This document shows positions 57,807 to 64,000 of a DNA stretch of 64,000 nt, in pieces. A program made the translations under genes and the position numbers. Each line of letters begins with the position of its first letter. The first letter of the stretch is position 1. The notes beneath the pieces were generated by a model, which saw nothing but the letters and a program-made list of their open reading frames with translations, had not been told where the DNA came from and ran no database searches. Source of the stretch: CAYPNP01 sp964412195 (GTDB taxonomy: Bacteria > Acidobacteriota > JAAYUB01); assembly GCA_964412195.1 (NCBI GenBank), contig CAYPNP010000019.1:20654-84653 (forward strand), read 5' to 3'.

Positions 57807-58318
57807 GCCCGCTCCGGGTGGTGTACCGCCCCATCGGCGTGATTCACACAAGCCACACGGTCGCCGACCGGGTGCCCATCCAGCCGCGGTATGCCCGGGG
57901 GTGCCCAGGCCGGGTGGAAGTGTTTCCCGAGTTCCAGGACGGGCTGGCCGACCTCGAGGGCTTCTCCCACGTCTACCTGATCTACCATTTCGACCGGGCG
58001 GATCCGGCCCGGCTGCGGGTGACGCCGTTTCTGGACGACGTCGAGCGGGGGGTGTTCGCCACCCGCTCGACCCGCCGCCCCAACGCCATCGGGCTGAGCA
58101 TCGTGTCCCTGGTGAGACGCGAGGGGGGCGTGCTGCTTATCGACGGGGCGGATATCCTGGACGGCACGCCGTTGCTGGACATCAAGCCCTACACGGCCCG
58201 GTTCGACTGCTTCACCCACACGCGCAACGGGTGGCAGGACCAGGTGGACGACGAGACGGCCGTCCGCCGGGGGAGTCGGGAACGCCCCGGGCCGGACGTG
58301 GAGAAGACACGGAAATGA
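57803..58318 (+). CDS. trmO: TrmO-family (TsaA) tRNA N6-threonylcarbamoyladenosine methyltransferase-like protein
   Basis: 171 residues of the UPF0066/TrmO beta-barrel family: YRPIGVIHTSH at the start, GFSHVYLIYHFDRAD, FATRSTRRPNAIGLS and TPLLDIKPY are near-diagnostic. Characterised members use SAM to methylate t6A37 of tRNA. It is overlapped on both sides by ATGA junctions, so it is tightly built into the cluster operon. TrmO-like genes are often found in such Mrp/NifX clusters, so a role other than tRNA modification cannot be excluded. Confidence 0.85.
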   Translation: MSPLRVVYRPIGVIHTSHTVADRVPIQPRYARGCPGRVEVFPEFQDGLADLEGFSHVYLIYHFDRADPARLRVTPFLDDVERGVFATRSTRRPNAIGLSIVSLVRREGGVLLIDGADILDGTPLLDIKPYTARFDCFTHTRNGWQDQVDDETAVRRGSRERPGPDVEKTRK

Positions 58319-59187
58319 CCGGAGTGAACCAGCCGCCCCGCCGGATCGCCATCGCCTCCGGCAAGGGCGGCACCGGCAAGACCACGGTGTCGGTCAACCT
58401 GGCCCGGGTGCTGGGCGCGGACACGTGGCTGCTGGACTGCGACGTGGAGGAGCCCAACGCCCACCTGTTCCTGCAGGGCCGGCCCGAAGGCCAGTCGGTG
58501 ATCGCAACCCCGGTGCCGAGCGTGGCACAGGCGCTCTGCGACGGTTGCGGCGAATGCAGCCGCTTCTGCCGGTACCACGCCATCGTGTCGTTCGGCGCCG
58601 TGCCCCTGGTCTTCCCGGAGATGTGCCACGGGTGCGGAGGGTGCGCAATGGTCTGTCCCCGGCATGCCATCGTGGAGTCGGAGCGACGGATCGGGGCGAT
58701 TGAAACGTTCCGGGCGGACGGCGTGACCCTGGTCCACGGCCGGCTCGACGTCGGGGTGGCCATGGCCCCGCCCCTGATCCGCGCGGTGAAAGCCCGCGCG
58801 CCGGACAACGTCCCGGTGATCCTGGACGCGCCGCCGGGGACGTCCTGCCCGGTCATCGCCGCGATCCGCGACACCGATCTGGTGGTGCTGGTCACGGAAC
58901 CGACCCCCTTCGGACTCCACGACCTCGGCCTGGCGGTGGAGATGGTGCGCGAGCTGGGCCTCCCCTTCGGAGTCCTGGTCAACCGGATGGGGATCGGCGA
59001 CGACCGGGTGCACGCCTTTTGCCGCCGGGAGGGCGTCCCGGTCCTGCTGGAGATCCCGGACGACCGCCGCATCGCGGAGGCGTACTCCACAGGGCGGCTG
59101 GTGGTGGATGCCCTGCCGGAGTACCGGACAGTTTTCCAGAGCCTGGTTGACCGGATCTTTTCGGAGCCGGCAACCCAAGGGGTGTGA
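58315..59187 (+). CDS. MinD/Mrp-type ATPase with inserted 2[4Fe-4S] ferredoxin domain (first copy)
   Basis: 290 residues. Deviant Walker A ASGKGGTGKTTVS near residue 15 and switch DCDVEEPNAHLFL. An inserted ferredoxin segment (about 75-125) has CDGCGECSRFCR and CHGCGGCAMVC, then DAPPGTSCPVIAA as Walker B region. It matches the DVU2103/DVU2104-type ATPases that work with the Orange Protein in Desulfovibrio. ATP-dependent handling of an Fe-S or Mo-Cu-S cluster is likely. The start is translationally coupled to TrmO. Confidence 0.88.
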   Translation: MTGVNQPPRRIAIASGKGGTGKTTVSVNLARVLGADTWLLDCDVEEPNAHLFLQGRPEGQSVIATPVPSVAQALCDGCGECSRFCRYHAIVSFGAVPLVFPEMCHGCGGCAMVCPRHAIVESERRIGAIETFRADGVTLVHGRLDVGVAMAPPLIRAVKARAPDNVPVILDAPPGTSCPVIAAIRDTDLVVLVTEPTPFGLHDLGLAVEMVRELGLPFGVLVNRMGIGDDRVHAFCRREGVPVLLEIPDDRRIAEAYSTGRLVVDALPEYRTVFQSLVDRIFSEPATQGV

Positions 59188-59190
59188 GCC

Positions 59191-59457
59191 ATGCCCACGT
59201 ACGAGTTCGAGTGCGAGCTGTGCGGCCTGAAATTCGAGCGGCGGCATTCCATCACCGAGGAACCCGTCGTGGCCTGCCCGACTTGCGGCGGCCCGACCCG
59301 CCGGCTGGTCAGCGGCGGGGCGGGGTTCATCATCCGGGGAGGCGGCCGGGAGCCAGGCGCGCCGCGGGGCGGGGGGTGTTCCCTGGAGGAGACCGGCACG
59401 ACCTGCTGCGGCCGCACCGCGCGCTGCGGGAAGCCGCCTTGCGGAGACGAAGCATGA
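59191..59457 (+). CDS. FmdB-type zinc-ribbon protein
   Basis: 88 residues. PTYEFECELCGLKFER and VACPTCGGPTRRLVSG give the FmdB/CxxC zinc ribbon, followed by a Gly-rich tail with more Cys (GTTCCGRTARCGKPPCG), which could hold a second metal site. Family members are small putative regulators of unknown mechanism. It starts 3 bp after the first ATPase, and its stop overlaps the second (ATGA). Confidence 0.85.
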   Translation: MPTYEFECELCGLKFERRHSITEEPVVACPTCGGPTRRLVSGGAGFIIRGGGREPGAPRGGGCSLEETGTTCCGRTARCGKPPCGDEA

Positions 59458-60350
59458 TCAGTGGGAGCATCCGGGAACTGGTCGTGATCAGCGGCAAGGG
59501 CGGCACGGGGAAGACCAGCGTGACGGCGTCGTTCGCCGTCCTGGCCGACCGGCCCGTGATCGCCGACTGCGACGTGGACGCGGCCGACCTCCACCTCGTC
59601 CTGGCGCCCGAGGTGCTGGCGCGGCACGAATTCCGCGCCGGCCAGGAAGCTGTCATCCGGCCGTCCGAGTGTACCGGCTGCGGCGAGTGCCGGGCCCTCT
59701 GCCATTTCGGCGCGGTGCGGGAGGAGCCCGCTGCGGCCGGCCGGACCGTCTTCACGGTCGATCCGGTGGCGTGCGAGGGCTGCGCCGTGTGCGTCCGGTT
59801 CTGCCCGGCCGGGGCGATCGAGCTGCGGGAGCGAACCTGCGGGGAGTGGATGGTGTCGCGGACCCGCTGCGGCCCCATGATCCATGCGCGGCTGCGCGTC
59901 GCGGCCGAAAACTCCGGCAAGCTCGTCTCCATCGTCCGGCGGGAAGCCCGGCGCTTTGCCGAGCTGGACGGGCGCACGCAGGTGATCGTGGACGGGCCGC
60001 CGGGGATCGGCTGCCCGGTGATCGCCTCGGTGACGGGCGCCGGCCAGGTGCTGGTCGTGACCGAGCCCACCGTGTCCGGCGCGCACGACCTGGAGCGGGT
60101 CCTGTCGCTGGCGCGGCATTTCGAAATCCCGGCTTCGGTCTGCGTGAACAAGTGGGATCTCAATCCCGCCATGGCGGAGCAGATCGAGGACGAGGCCAGC
60201 CGGGGGGGCGCCCGGGTTGCCGGGCGCATCCGGTACGACCCGGCCGTGACCCGGGCCCAGATGCAGGCGCGGGCCGTGGTGGAAACGGGCGGTCCCGCGG
60301 CGGAGGATGTCCGCGAAGTATGGAATCGACTGCAGGAGTTCATCGCATGA
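59454..60350 (+). CDS. MinD/Mrp-type ATPase with inserted 2[4Fe-4S] ferredoxin domain (second copy)
   Basis: 298 residues, paralogous to the preceding ATPase. Deviant Walker A ISGKGGTGKTSVT near residue 13, DCDVDAADLHLVL, ferredoxin motifs CTGCGECRALCHFGA and CEGCAVCVRFCPAGA, then VDGPPGIGCPVIAS. Pairs of such ATPases are the hallmark of orp-like clusters and may heterodimerise. Coupled to neighbours by ATGA overlaps on both sides. Confidence 0.88.
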   Translation: MISGSIRELVVISGKGGTGKTSVTASFAVLADRPVIADCDVDAADLHLVLAPEVLARHEFRAGQEAVIRPSECTGCGECRALCHFGAVREEPAAAGRTVFTVDPVACEGCAVCVRFCPAGAIELRERTCGEWMVSRTRCGPMIHARLRVAAENSGKLVSIVRREARRFAELDGRTQVIVDGPPGIGCPVIASVTGAGQVLVVTEPTVSGAHDLERVLSLARHFEIPASVCVNKWDLNPAMAEQIEDEASRGGARVAGRIRYDPAVTRAQMQARAVVETGGPAAEDVREVWNRLQEFIA

Positions 60351-61624
60351 GTGAAGCCGGCGCTTTTCATCCGTCCCCCGAACTGGAGAAACATGGCCGG
60401 CATCCGCGCAATGTCGGTCCGCTCGAGCCGCACGACGGCCACGCCTGCGTCCAGGGACCCTGCGGGGACACCATGTCGTTCTGGATCCGGGTGCGGGACG
60501 AACGATTGTCCCGGGTGGCCTTCGCCACGGAGGGCTGCAGTTCCACTGTGGCCTGCGGCAGCATGGCGAGCTGCCTGGCCAAGGGCCTGCCGCTGGAGGA
60601 GGTCCTCGACCTGGACGCGGACGCCGTCCGAAGCGCCCTGGGCGGGCTGCCGCCGGAGCACGACCACTGCGCCCAACTGGCCTGCGATTCGCTCCATGCC
60701 GCCTGTGAGGATTACCTGTTCCGCCGGGCGCAGGCCGACCGCCCGCGCGGCGGCGCGTGCAGCACCTGCAGCGACTCGTCCTGCGCGGCGGCCCGCCGGC
60801 AGGAGGGCGAGAGCGAGGCCGATTTCGAGGAGCGCCGCCAGCTGCAGTCCCGGCTCTGCCGCATCCGCCGCAAGATCGTCGTCCTGTCCGGCAAGGGCGG
60901 GGTGGGCAAGAGCACGGTGGCGGTGAACCTGGCCGTGGCACTGAAGAAGGCCGGAAAATCGGTGGGCTTGCTGGATGTGGACATCCACGGCCCCAGCATT
61001 CCCACCATGCTCGGACTGGCCGGGGCCAAGGTCCATGGCCACGAAGACGGACTGCTGCCGGTGGACCTCGACGGGCTGAAAGTCCTCTCCCTGGGGTTCT
61101 TCCTGAGCGATCCGGACGACGCGGTGATCTGGCGGGGGCCGATGAAGTACAACGTCATCCGCCAGTTCCTCAAGGACGGGGAGTGGGGGGACCTCGATTA
61201 CCTGATCATCGACTCCCCGCCGGGGACCGGCGACGAGCCGCTGACGGTCTGCCAGCTCATCGGGCAGGTGGACGGCGCGGTGATCGTCACCACGCCGCAG
61301 GAGGTGGCGGCGGTGGACGTGCGCAAGTCCATCGTGTTTTGCCGGAAGCTGCAGGTGCCGGTCCTGGGCGTGGTGGAAAACATGAGCGGATTCGCCTGCC
61401 CGCACTGCGGCACGGTCACGCCGATCTTCCCCGCCGGCGGCGGTCGCCGGATCGCCCGGGACATGGGCGTGCCGTTCCTGGGCGCCATCCCCCTCGATCC
61501 GATGATCGCGGAAGCGGCGGACGCCGGTCGCGCCTTCATCGAGCCCGCGCCGGCATCGCCCGCGACCGCGGCCATGAAAGAGATCCTCCGGCAGCTCGGG
61601 GGCGAGAATGTCTGTGACCACTGA
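60347..61624 (+). CDS. NifU/IscU-like scaffold domain fused to Mrp/NBP35 Fe-S carrier ATPase
   Basis: 425 residues. Residues 15-125 read as an IscU/NifU-N scaffold with its three Cys in PCGDTM, GCSSTVACGS and HCAQLAC. A Cys-rich linker (GGACSTCSDSSCAA) follows. The Mrp domain starts near 178 with VVLSGKGGVGKST, then DVDIHGPSIPTML, DSPPGTGDEPLTV and the C-terminal CPHCG pair used by Mrp/ApbC to bridge a [4Fe-4S] cluster. The fusion places cluster assembly and ATP-dependent transfer in one chain. It overlaps the previous gene by 4 bp and the next by 17 bp. Confidence 0.9.
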   Translation: MSEAGAFHPSPELEKHGRHPRNVGPLEPHDGHACVQGPCGDTMSFWIRVRDERLSRVAFATEGCSSTVACGSMASCLAKGLPLEEVLDLDADAVRSALGGLPPEHDHCAQLACDSLHAACEDYLFRRAQADRPRGGACSTCSDSSCAAARRQEGESEADFEERRQLQSRLCRIRRKIVVLSGKGGVGKSTVAVNLAVALKKAGKSVGLLDVDIHGPSIPTMLGLAGAKVHGHEDGLLPVDLDGLKVLSLGFFLSDPDDAVIWRGPMKYNVIRQFLKDGEWGDLDYLIIDSPPGTGDEPLTVCQLIGQVDGAVIVTTPQEVAAVDVRKSIVFCRKLQVPVLGVVENMSGFACPHCGTVTPIFPAGGGRRIARDMGVPFLGAIPLDPMIAEAADAGRAFIEPAPASPATAAMKEILRQLGGENVCDH

Positions 61625-62051
61625 GAAACCGGCCGCCCCCGATAATTCGAACGGGCACTCCGGCTGCCTCCTGTGCGGGAGCCGGAATCCCCGATCGCTG
61701 AACCTGTCGTTCCGGCCCGAGGCGGAAGGGGCCGTCCGGACCGTCTTCCAGGCCCGGGACGAATTGCAGGGATACGACCACATCCTGCACGGGGGCGTCA
61801 TCGCCGCGCTGCTGGACGGCGCGATGACCCATTGCCTCTTCCATCAGCAGGTGAAGGCAGTGACGGGGGACCTGCGGGTGCGGTTCGTGCACTCCATCCC
61901 GTGTGACGCCTTGCTGGACATCCGCGCGCGGATCCTGTATGCCCATCCGCCCCTCTATCGGTTGAGGGCGGAGATCGTCCAGGCCGGGCAGCTCATGGCC
62001 TGGGCCGAGGCCCGGTTCATGGAGAAGGGAGGCCGCCATGTCATCCGCTGA
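61608..62051 (+). CDS. PaaI-type hotdog-fold thioesterase
   Basis: 147 residues. HILHGGVIAALLDGAMTHCL is the hotdog-fold active-site helix (HGG-x(n)-D), with VTGDLRVRFVHSIPCDALLD as the following strands. An N-terminal CLLCGSRNP segment is common in a subgroup and could bind metal. The acyl-CoA substrate is unknown. The gene overlaps both neighbours, so it belongs to the operon, although the link to metal clusters is unclear. Confidence 0.8.
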   Translation: MSVTTEKPAAPDNSNGHSGCLLCGSRNPRSLNLSFRPEAEGAVRTVFQARDELQGYDHILHGGVIAALLDGAMTHCLFHQQVKAVTGDLRVRFVHSIPCDALLDIRARILYAHPPLYRLRAEIVQAGQLMAWAEARFMEKGGRHVIR

Positions 62052-62868
62052 AACCGTCCTGACCATCCTGGTCGACAACCAGGCGCGTCCCCCGCTGGCA
62101 GCGGAGCACGGCTTCGCCCTCTGGATCCGGACGGCCGGCCGGCGGATCCTCTTCGATACGGGGCAGGGCGCCGCCTTGCCCGGCAACGCGGAGCGCCTGG
62201 GCATCGACCTGGCCACGGCCGACGCGCTGGTGCTCAGCCACGGGCACTACGACCACGGCGGCGGCATCCCCCGGGTGCTGGAGAAAAATCCGGCCCTGGC
62301 CGTGTACGCGCACCCCCGGGGGCTGCGCTCGCGGTTTGCCATCTCGGACCGGGAGATCCGGCCCGTCCAGCTGCCCATCAGCGCAATGACGGCGCTGCAG
62401 CGTCACCCGGACGTGCACTGGGTGCGGCGGGAGACCCGGCTGGGGACCGACATCGGCCTGACGGGTCCCATTCCCCGTTCGTCCTCCTTCGAGGATCCCG
62501 GCGGGCCGTTCTACCTGGATCCGGCCGGCCGGTTCCCCGATTCCATCGACGACGATGTGGCCCTCTGGATCGGGACCCCCGCCGGCCTGGTCCTCTGCGT
62601 TGGCTGCGCGCACGCCGGGCTGATCAACACCCTGCACCTCGCCCGGCAGCAGAGCGGGATGGACCGGATCGCGGCCGTGATCGGCGGATTCCACCTGGGC
62701 TCGGCCAATGGGAGCCGGCTGGAGCAGACCGTGGAGGCTCTTCGGCAGTTGGCGCCGGAGCGGCTGGTCCCCTGCCACTGCACCGGCGCCCGCGCGGTCC
62801 GGACGCTCCAGGAGGCGCTCGGCGGTCGGGTCGTCCCGGGGGTCGCCGGGGATGTCTGGCGGTTGTGA
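62038..62868 (+). CDS. Metallo-beta-lactamase-fold hydrolase (COG1237 type)
   Basis: 276 residues. VDNQ near the N-terminus, LFDTGQG, the metal motif SHGHYDHGGGI (HxHxDH), then CVGCAHAGLINTL and GGFHLGSA. This is the MBL subgroup annotated as 7,8-dihydropterin-6-methyl-4-aminobenzene-phosphate synthase-like in archaea and anaerobes; it recurs in Mrp/NifX clusters, suggesting a shared but unknown reaction. GGGAGG precedes the ATG. Last gene of the overlapping run; an extended -10 (TGATAAAAT, 62866) after its stop may start the next unit. Confidence 0.85.
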   Translation: MSSAETVLTILVDNQARPPLAAEHGFALWIRTAGRRILFDTGQGAALPGNAERLGIDLATADALVLSHGHYDHGGGIPRVLEKNPALAVYAHPRGLRSRFAISDREIRPVQLPISAMTALQRHPDVHWVRRETRLGTDIGLTGPIPRSSSFEDPGGPFYLDPAGRFPDSIDDDVALWIGTPAGLVLCVGCAHAGLINTLHLARQQSGMDRIAAVIGGFHLGSANGSRLEQTVEALRQLAPERLVPCHCTGARAVRTLQEALGGRVVPGVAGDVWRL

Positions 62869-62950
62869 TAAAATGCCAATATCCATCGGTGCGTACCAAG
62901 CTGTATCTGTGTTGACCCGGTAAATTGGGACATTCCTGAAAGGAGGCAAC

Positions 62951-63667
62951 ATGGCGGAAAAGAAACCCGAAGGATGCGTCGCGTCGGCGGCGGGCCCCGT
63001 CGGCCCCAAACCGTCGGGACAGGCGACACCGGAAGCGAAAACAAGCGATTCGAAGGAGGCGATCATGGGTGTGATGGTTGGTAAGGAGGCCCCCGATTTT
63101 GAGGCGTCGGCCTACCACGAGGGGGGATTCAAGAACATCCGCTTGTCGACCCTGCGCGGCCAGTGGGTGATGCTCTGTTTCTATCCGGGGGATTTCACCT
63201 TCGTCTGACCGACCGAATTGTCGGCGGTCGCCGACAAAGCCGATGAATTCCGCAAGCTGGGCGTCCAGATTCTGGCCTGCAGCACGGACAGCCGGTTCGT
63301 CCACAAGATCTGGCAGGAGCAGGAGCTGTCCAAGATGGTGAAGGGGGGATTCCCGTTCCCCATGCTGTCCGATGCCGGCGGCCGGATCGGCGGCGTGTAC
63401 GGCATCTATGACGAGGCCGGCGGCGTCGATGTGCGCGGCCGGTTCCTGATCGACCCGGACGGGATCGTCCAGGCCATCGAGATCCTGACGCCGCCCGTGG
63501 GCCGCCAGGTGGGCGAGGCCATCCGCCAGGTGCAGGCCTTCCAGCACGTCCGGAACACCAAGGGGGCCGAGGTCTGCCCGGCCGGCTGGCGGCCCGGCCA
63601 ACCGGTCCTGAAGGTGGGACCCGAGCTGGTGGGCAACGTCTGGAAGGTGTGGAAGCCCACCGAATAG
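62951..63667 (+). CDS. Selenocysteine-containing AhpC/Prx1-type peroxiredoxin (UGA decoded as Sec)
   Basis: 238 residues when the in-frame TGA at 63206 is read as Sec. The context DFTFV-Sec-PTELSAVAD is exactly the peroxidatic-Cys motif FTFVCPTE, with Sec in the Cys position. Downstream the frame continues without interruption: NTKGAEVCPAGW holds the resolving Cys. A SECIS-type hairpin follows the UGA. It reduces peroxides or alkyl peroxides. The first ATG has AGGAGG; a second in-frame ATG at 63065 (MGVMVGKEAPDFEAS), also with AAGGAGG, corresponds to the usual peroxiredoxin start, so a 38-residue Pro/Ala/Lys-rich extension is optional. Decoding needs SelA, B, C and D elsewhere in the genome. 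Confidence 0.92.
63218..63237 (+). promoter_or_regulatory. Bacterial SECIS-like hairpin
   Basis: A perfect 8-bp stem TTGTCGGC/GCCGACAA closes a GGTC tetraloop. The loop starts 17 nt after the UGA codon, within the range used by bacterial SECIS elements, and the loop begins with G as SelB recognition requires. It lies inside the coding sequence, as in other bacteria. Confidence 0.85.
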
Positions 63668-63738
63668 GCAATCCACGATCAGATCCAGTCCGAAACCCTG
63701 CTCCGGAGACCCTCCGCGAACGGGCCCGGGCGAATCGG

Positions 63739-63775
63739 AAAAAAAACAAGCGGGGCCTGGTTTCCAGGCCCCGCT
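63739..63775. terminator. Strong bidirectional terminator
   Basis: Perfect 13-bp stem AAGCGGGGCCTGG/CCAGGCCCCGCTT with a 2-nt TT loop. On the minus strand it is followed by a run of eight T residues (A tract at 63739-63746). It separates the convergent peroxiredoxin and catalase-peroxidase genes. Confidence 0.9.
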
Positions 63776-63836
63776 TGTGCTTTGAACACGTGCTTCGCTG
63801 CCCGGTCGGCAGCCTTAACAAACGCCCCTGTCGCGA

Positions 63837-64000
63837 TCAACAGAGGTCGAAGCGGTCCAGGTTCATGACCTTGGTCCACGCGGCCACGAAGTCGTGCAGG
63901 AACTTCTCCTGGGCGTCCTCGCAGGCGTAGACTTCCGCCAGCGCCCGGAGCTGGGAGTTGGAACCGAAGACCAGATCGACCCGCGTGGCCGTCCACTTCA
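63837..64000 (-). CDS. katG: Catalase-peroxidase, C-terminal end (rest beyond window)
   Basis: Only the last 54 codons are inside the window. Read on the minus strand they give WTATRVDLVFGSNSQLRALA and AWTKVMNLDRFDL followed by Cys and TGA, the standard KatG C-terminus. KatG is a haem enzyme removing hydrogen peroxide. Its convergent partner is the selenocysteine peroxiredoxin, so the two form an oxidant-defence pair. Confidence 0.93.
   Translation of the reverse strand, partial: KWTATRVDLVFGSNSQLRALAEVYACEDAQEKFLHDFVAAWTKVMNLDRFDLC

Noticed and set aside
62951..63208. Peroxiredoxin read as a truncated gene or pseudogene
   Set aside because: The stop falls exactly on the peroxidatic residue, the frame continues conserved to the resolving Cys and the normal end, and a SECIS-like hairpin follows.

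Overview
This is a GC-rich bacterial window. The gene set includes a giant RHS/YD-repeat toxin locus, a corrinoid methyltransferase set, sigma-54 control of a metal-sulfur cluster operon, a selenocysteine peroxiredoxin and rubrerythrin-type defence. That suggests an anaerobic or oxygen-tolerant Gram-negative such as an Acidobacteriota- or Desulfobacterota-like lineage. The lineage is an inference: no rRNA or other strong marker is present.

Region 1 (1-36331) is a surface-protein and polymorphic-toxin locus. It opens with the 3' part of a huge Ig-like/carboxypeptidase-regulatory repeat protein, followed by a 5692-residue RHS protein with its own C-terminal nuclease-like toxin and a 1-bp-overlapping immunity candidate. 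Three orphan RHS tips follow. Each is cut at a different point upstream of the core, carries a different C-terminal nuclease-like domain (HNH, PD-(D/E)XK, GIY-YIG-like) and is followed by its own immunity-type gene. Long, virtually identical core segments mark recombination between the copies. The toxin/immunity ends are visibly more AT-rich than the cores. A 520-bp element encoding a four-helix-bundle (23S rRNA intervening-sequence type) protein, bounded by inverted arrays of a 7-nt repeat, sits inside the giant RHS gene without breaking its frame. Other short-period repeat insertions recur at equivalent places in the RHS copies.

Region 2 (36332-37400) is a repeat-rich graveyard with an inverted pair of a 74-bp dispersed repeat, a 56-bp RHS relic and two tandem arrays.

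Region 3 (37401-42191) holds an M64-type secreted metallopeptidase, a membrane-anchored metallophosphoesterase and an ABC-2 exporter pair.

Region 4 (42481-46714) holds an MttB-like methyltransferase, a MetH-type activation-domain protein, a corrinoid protein and a homocysteine S-methyltransferase. Together these are the parts of a cobalamin methionine synthase except the methyl-THF module, whose place an MttB enzyme could take. Palindromic dispersed repeats separate the genes.

Region 5 (46892-51803) has an aldehyde dehydrogenase, a secreted protein, tRNA-Asn, an outer-membrane/DoxX pair and a PpnP-like nucleoside phosphorylase.

Region 6 (51911-62868) starts with rubrerythrin and a PAS/AAA+/Fis sigma-54 activator. 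A palindromic site and a -24/-12 promoter follow, in front of a tightly packed operon: PLP gamma-lyase family enzyme, NifX-like proteins, DUF5320 protein, ferritin-like protein, CGGC protein, TrmO, two MinD-type ATPases with inserted ferredoxin motifs, FmdB-type zinc ribbon, NifU-Mrp fusion, thioesterase and metallo-beta-lactamase-fold protein. It resembles the Orange Protein (orp) clusters of sulfate reducers.

Region 7 (62951-64000) has a selenocysteine peroxiredoxin with an evident SECIS hairpin, facing the 3' end of a catalase-peroxidase gene across a shared terminator.
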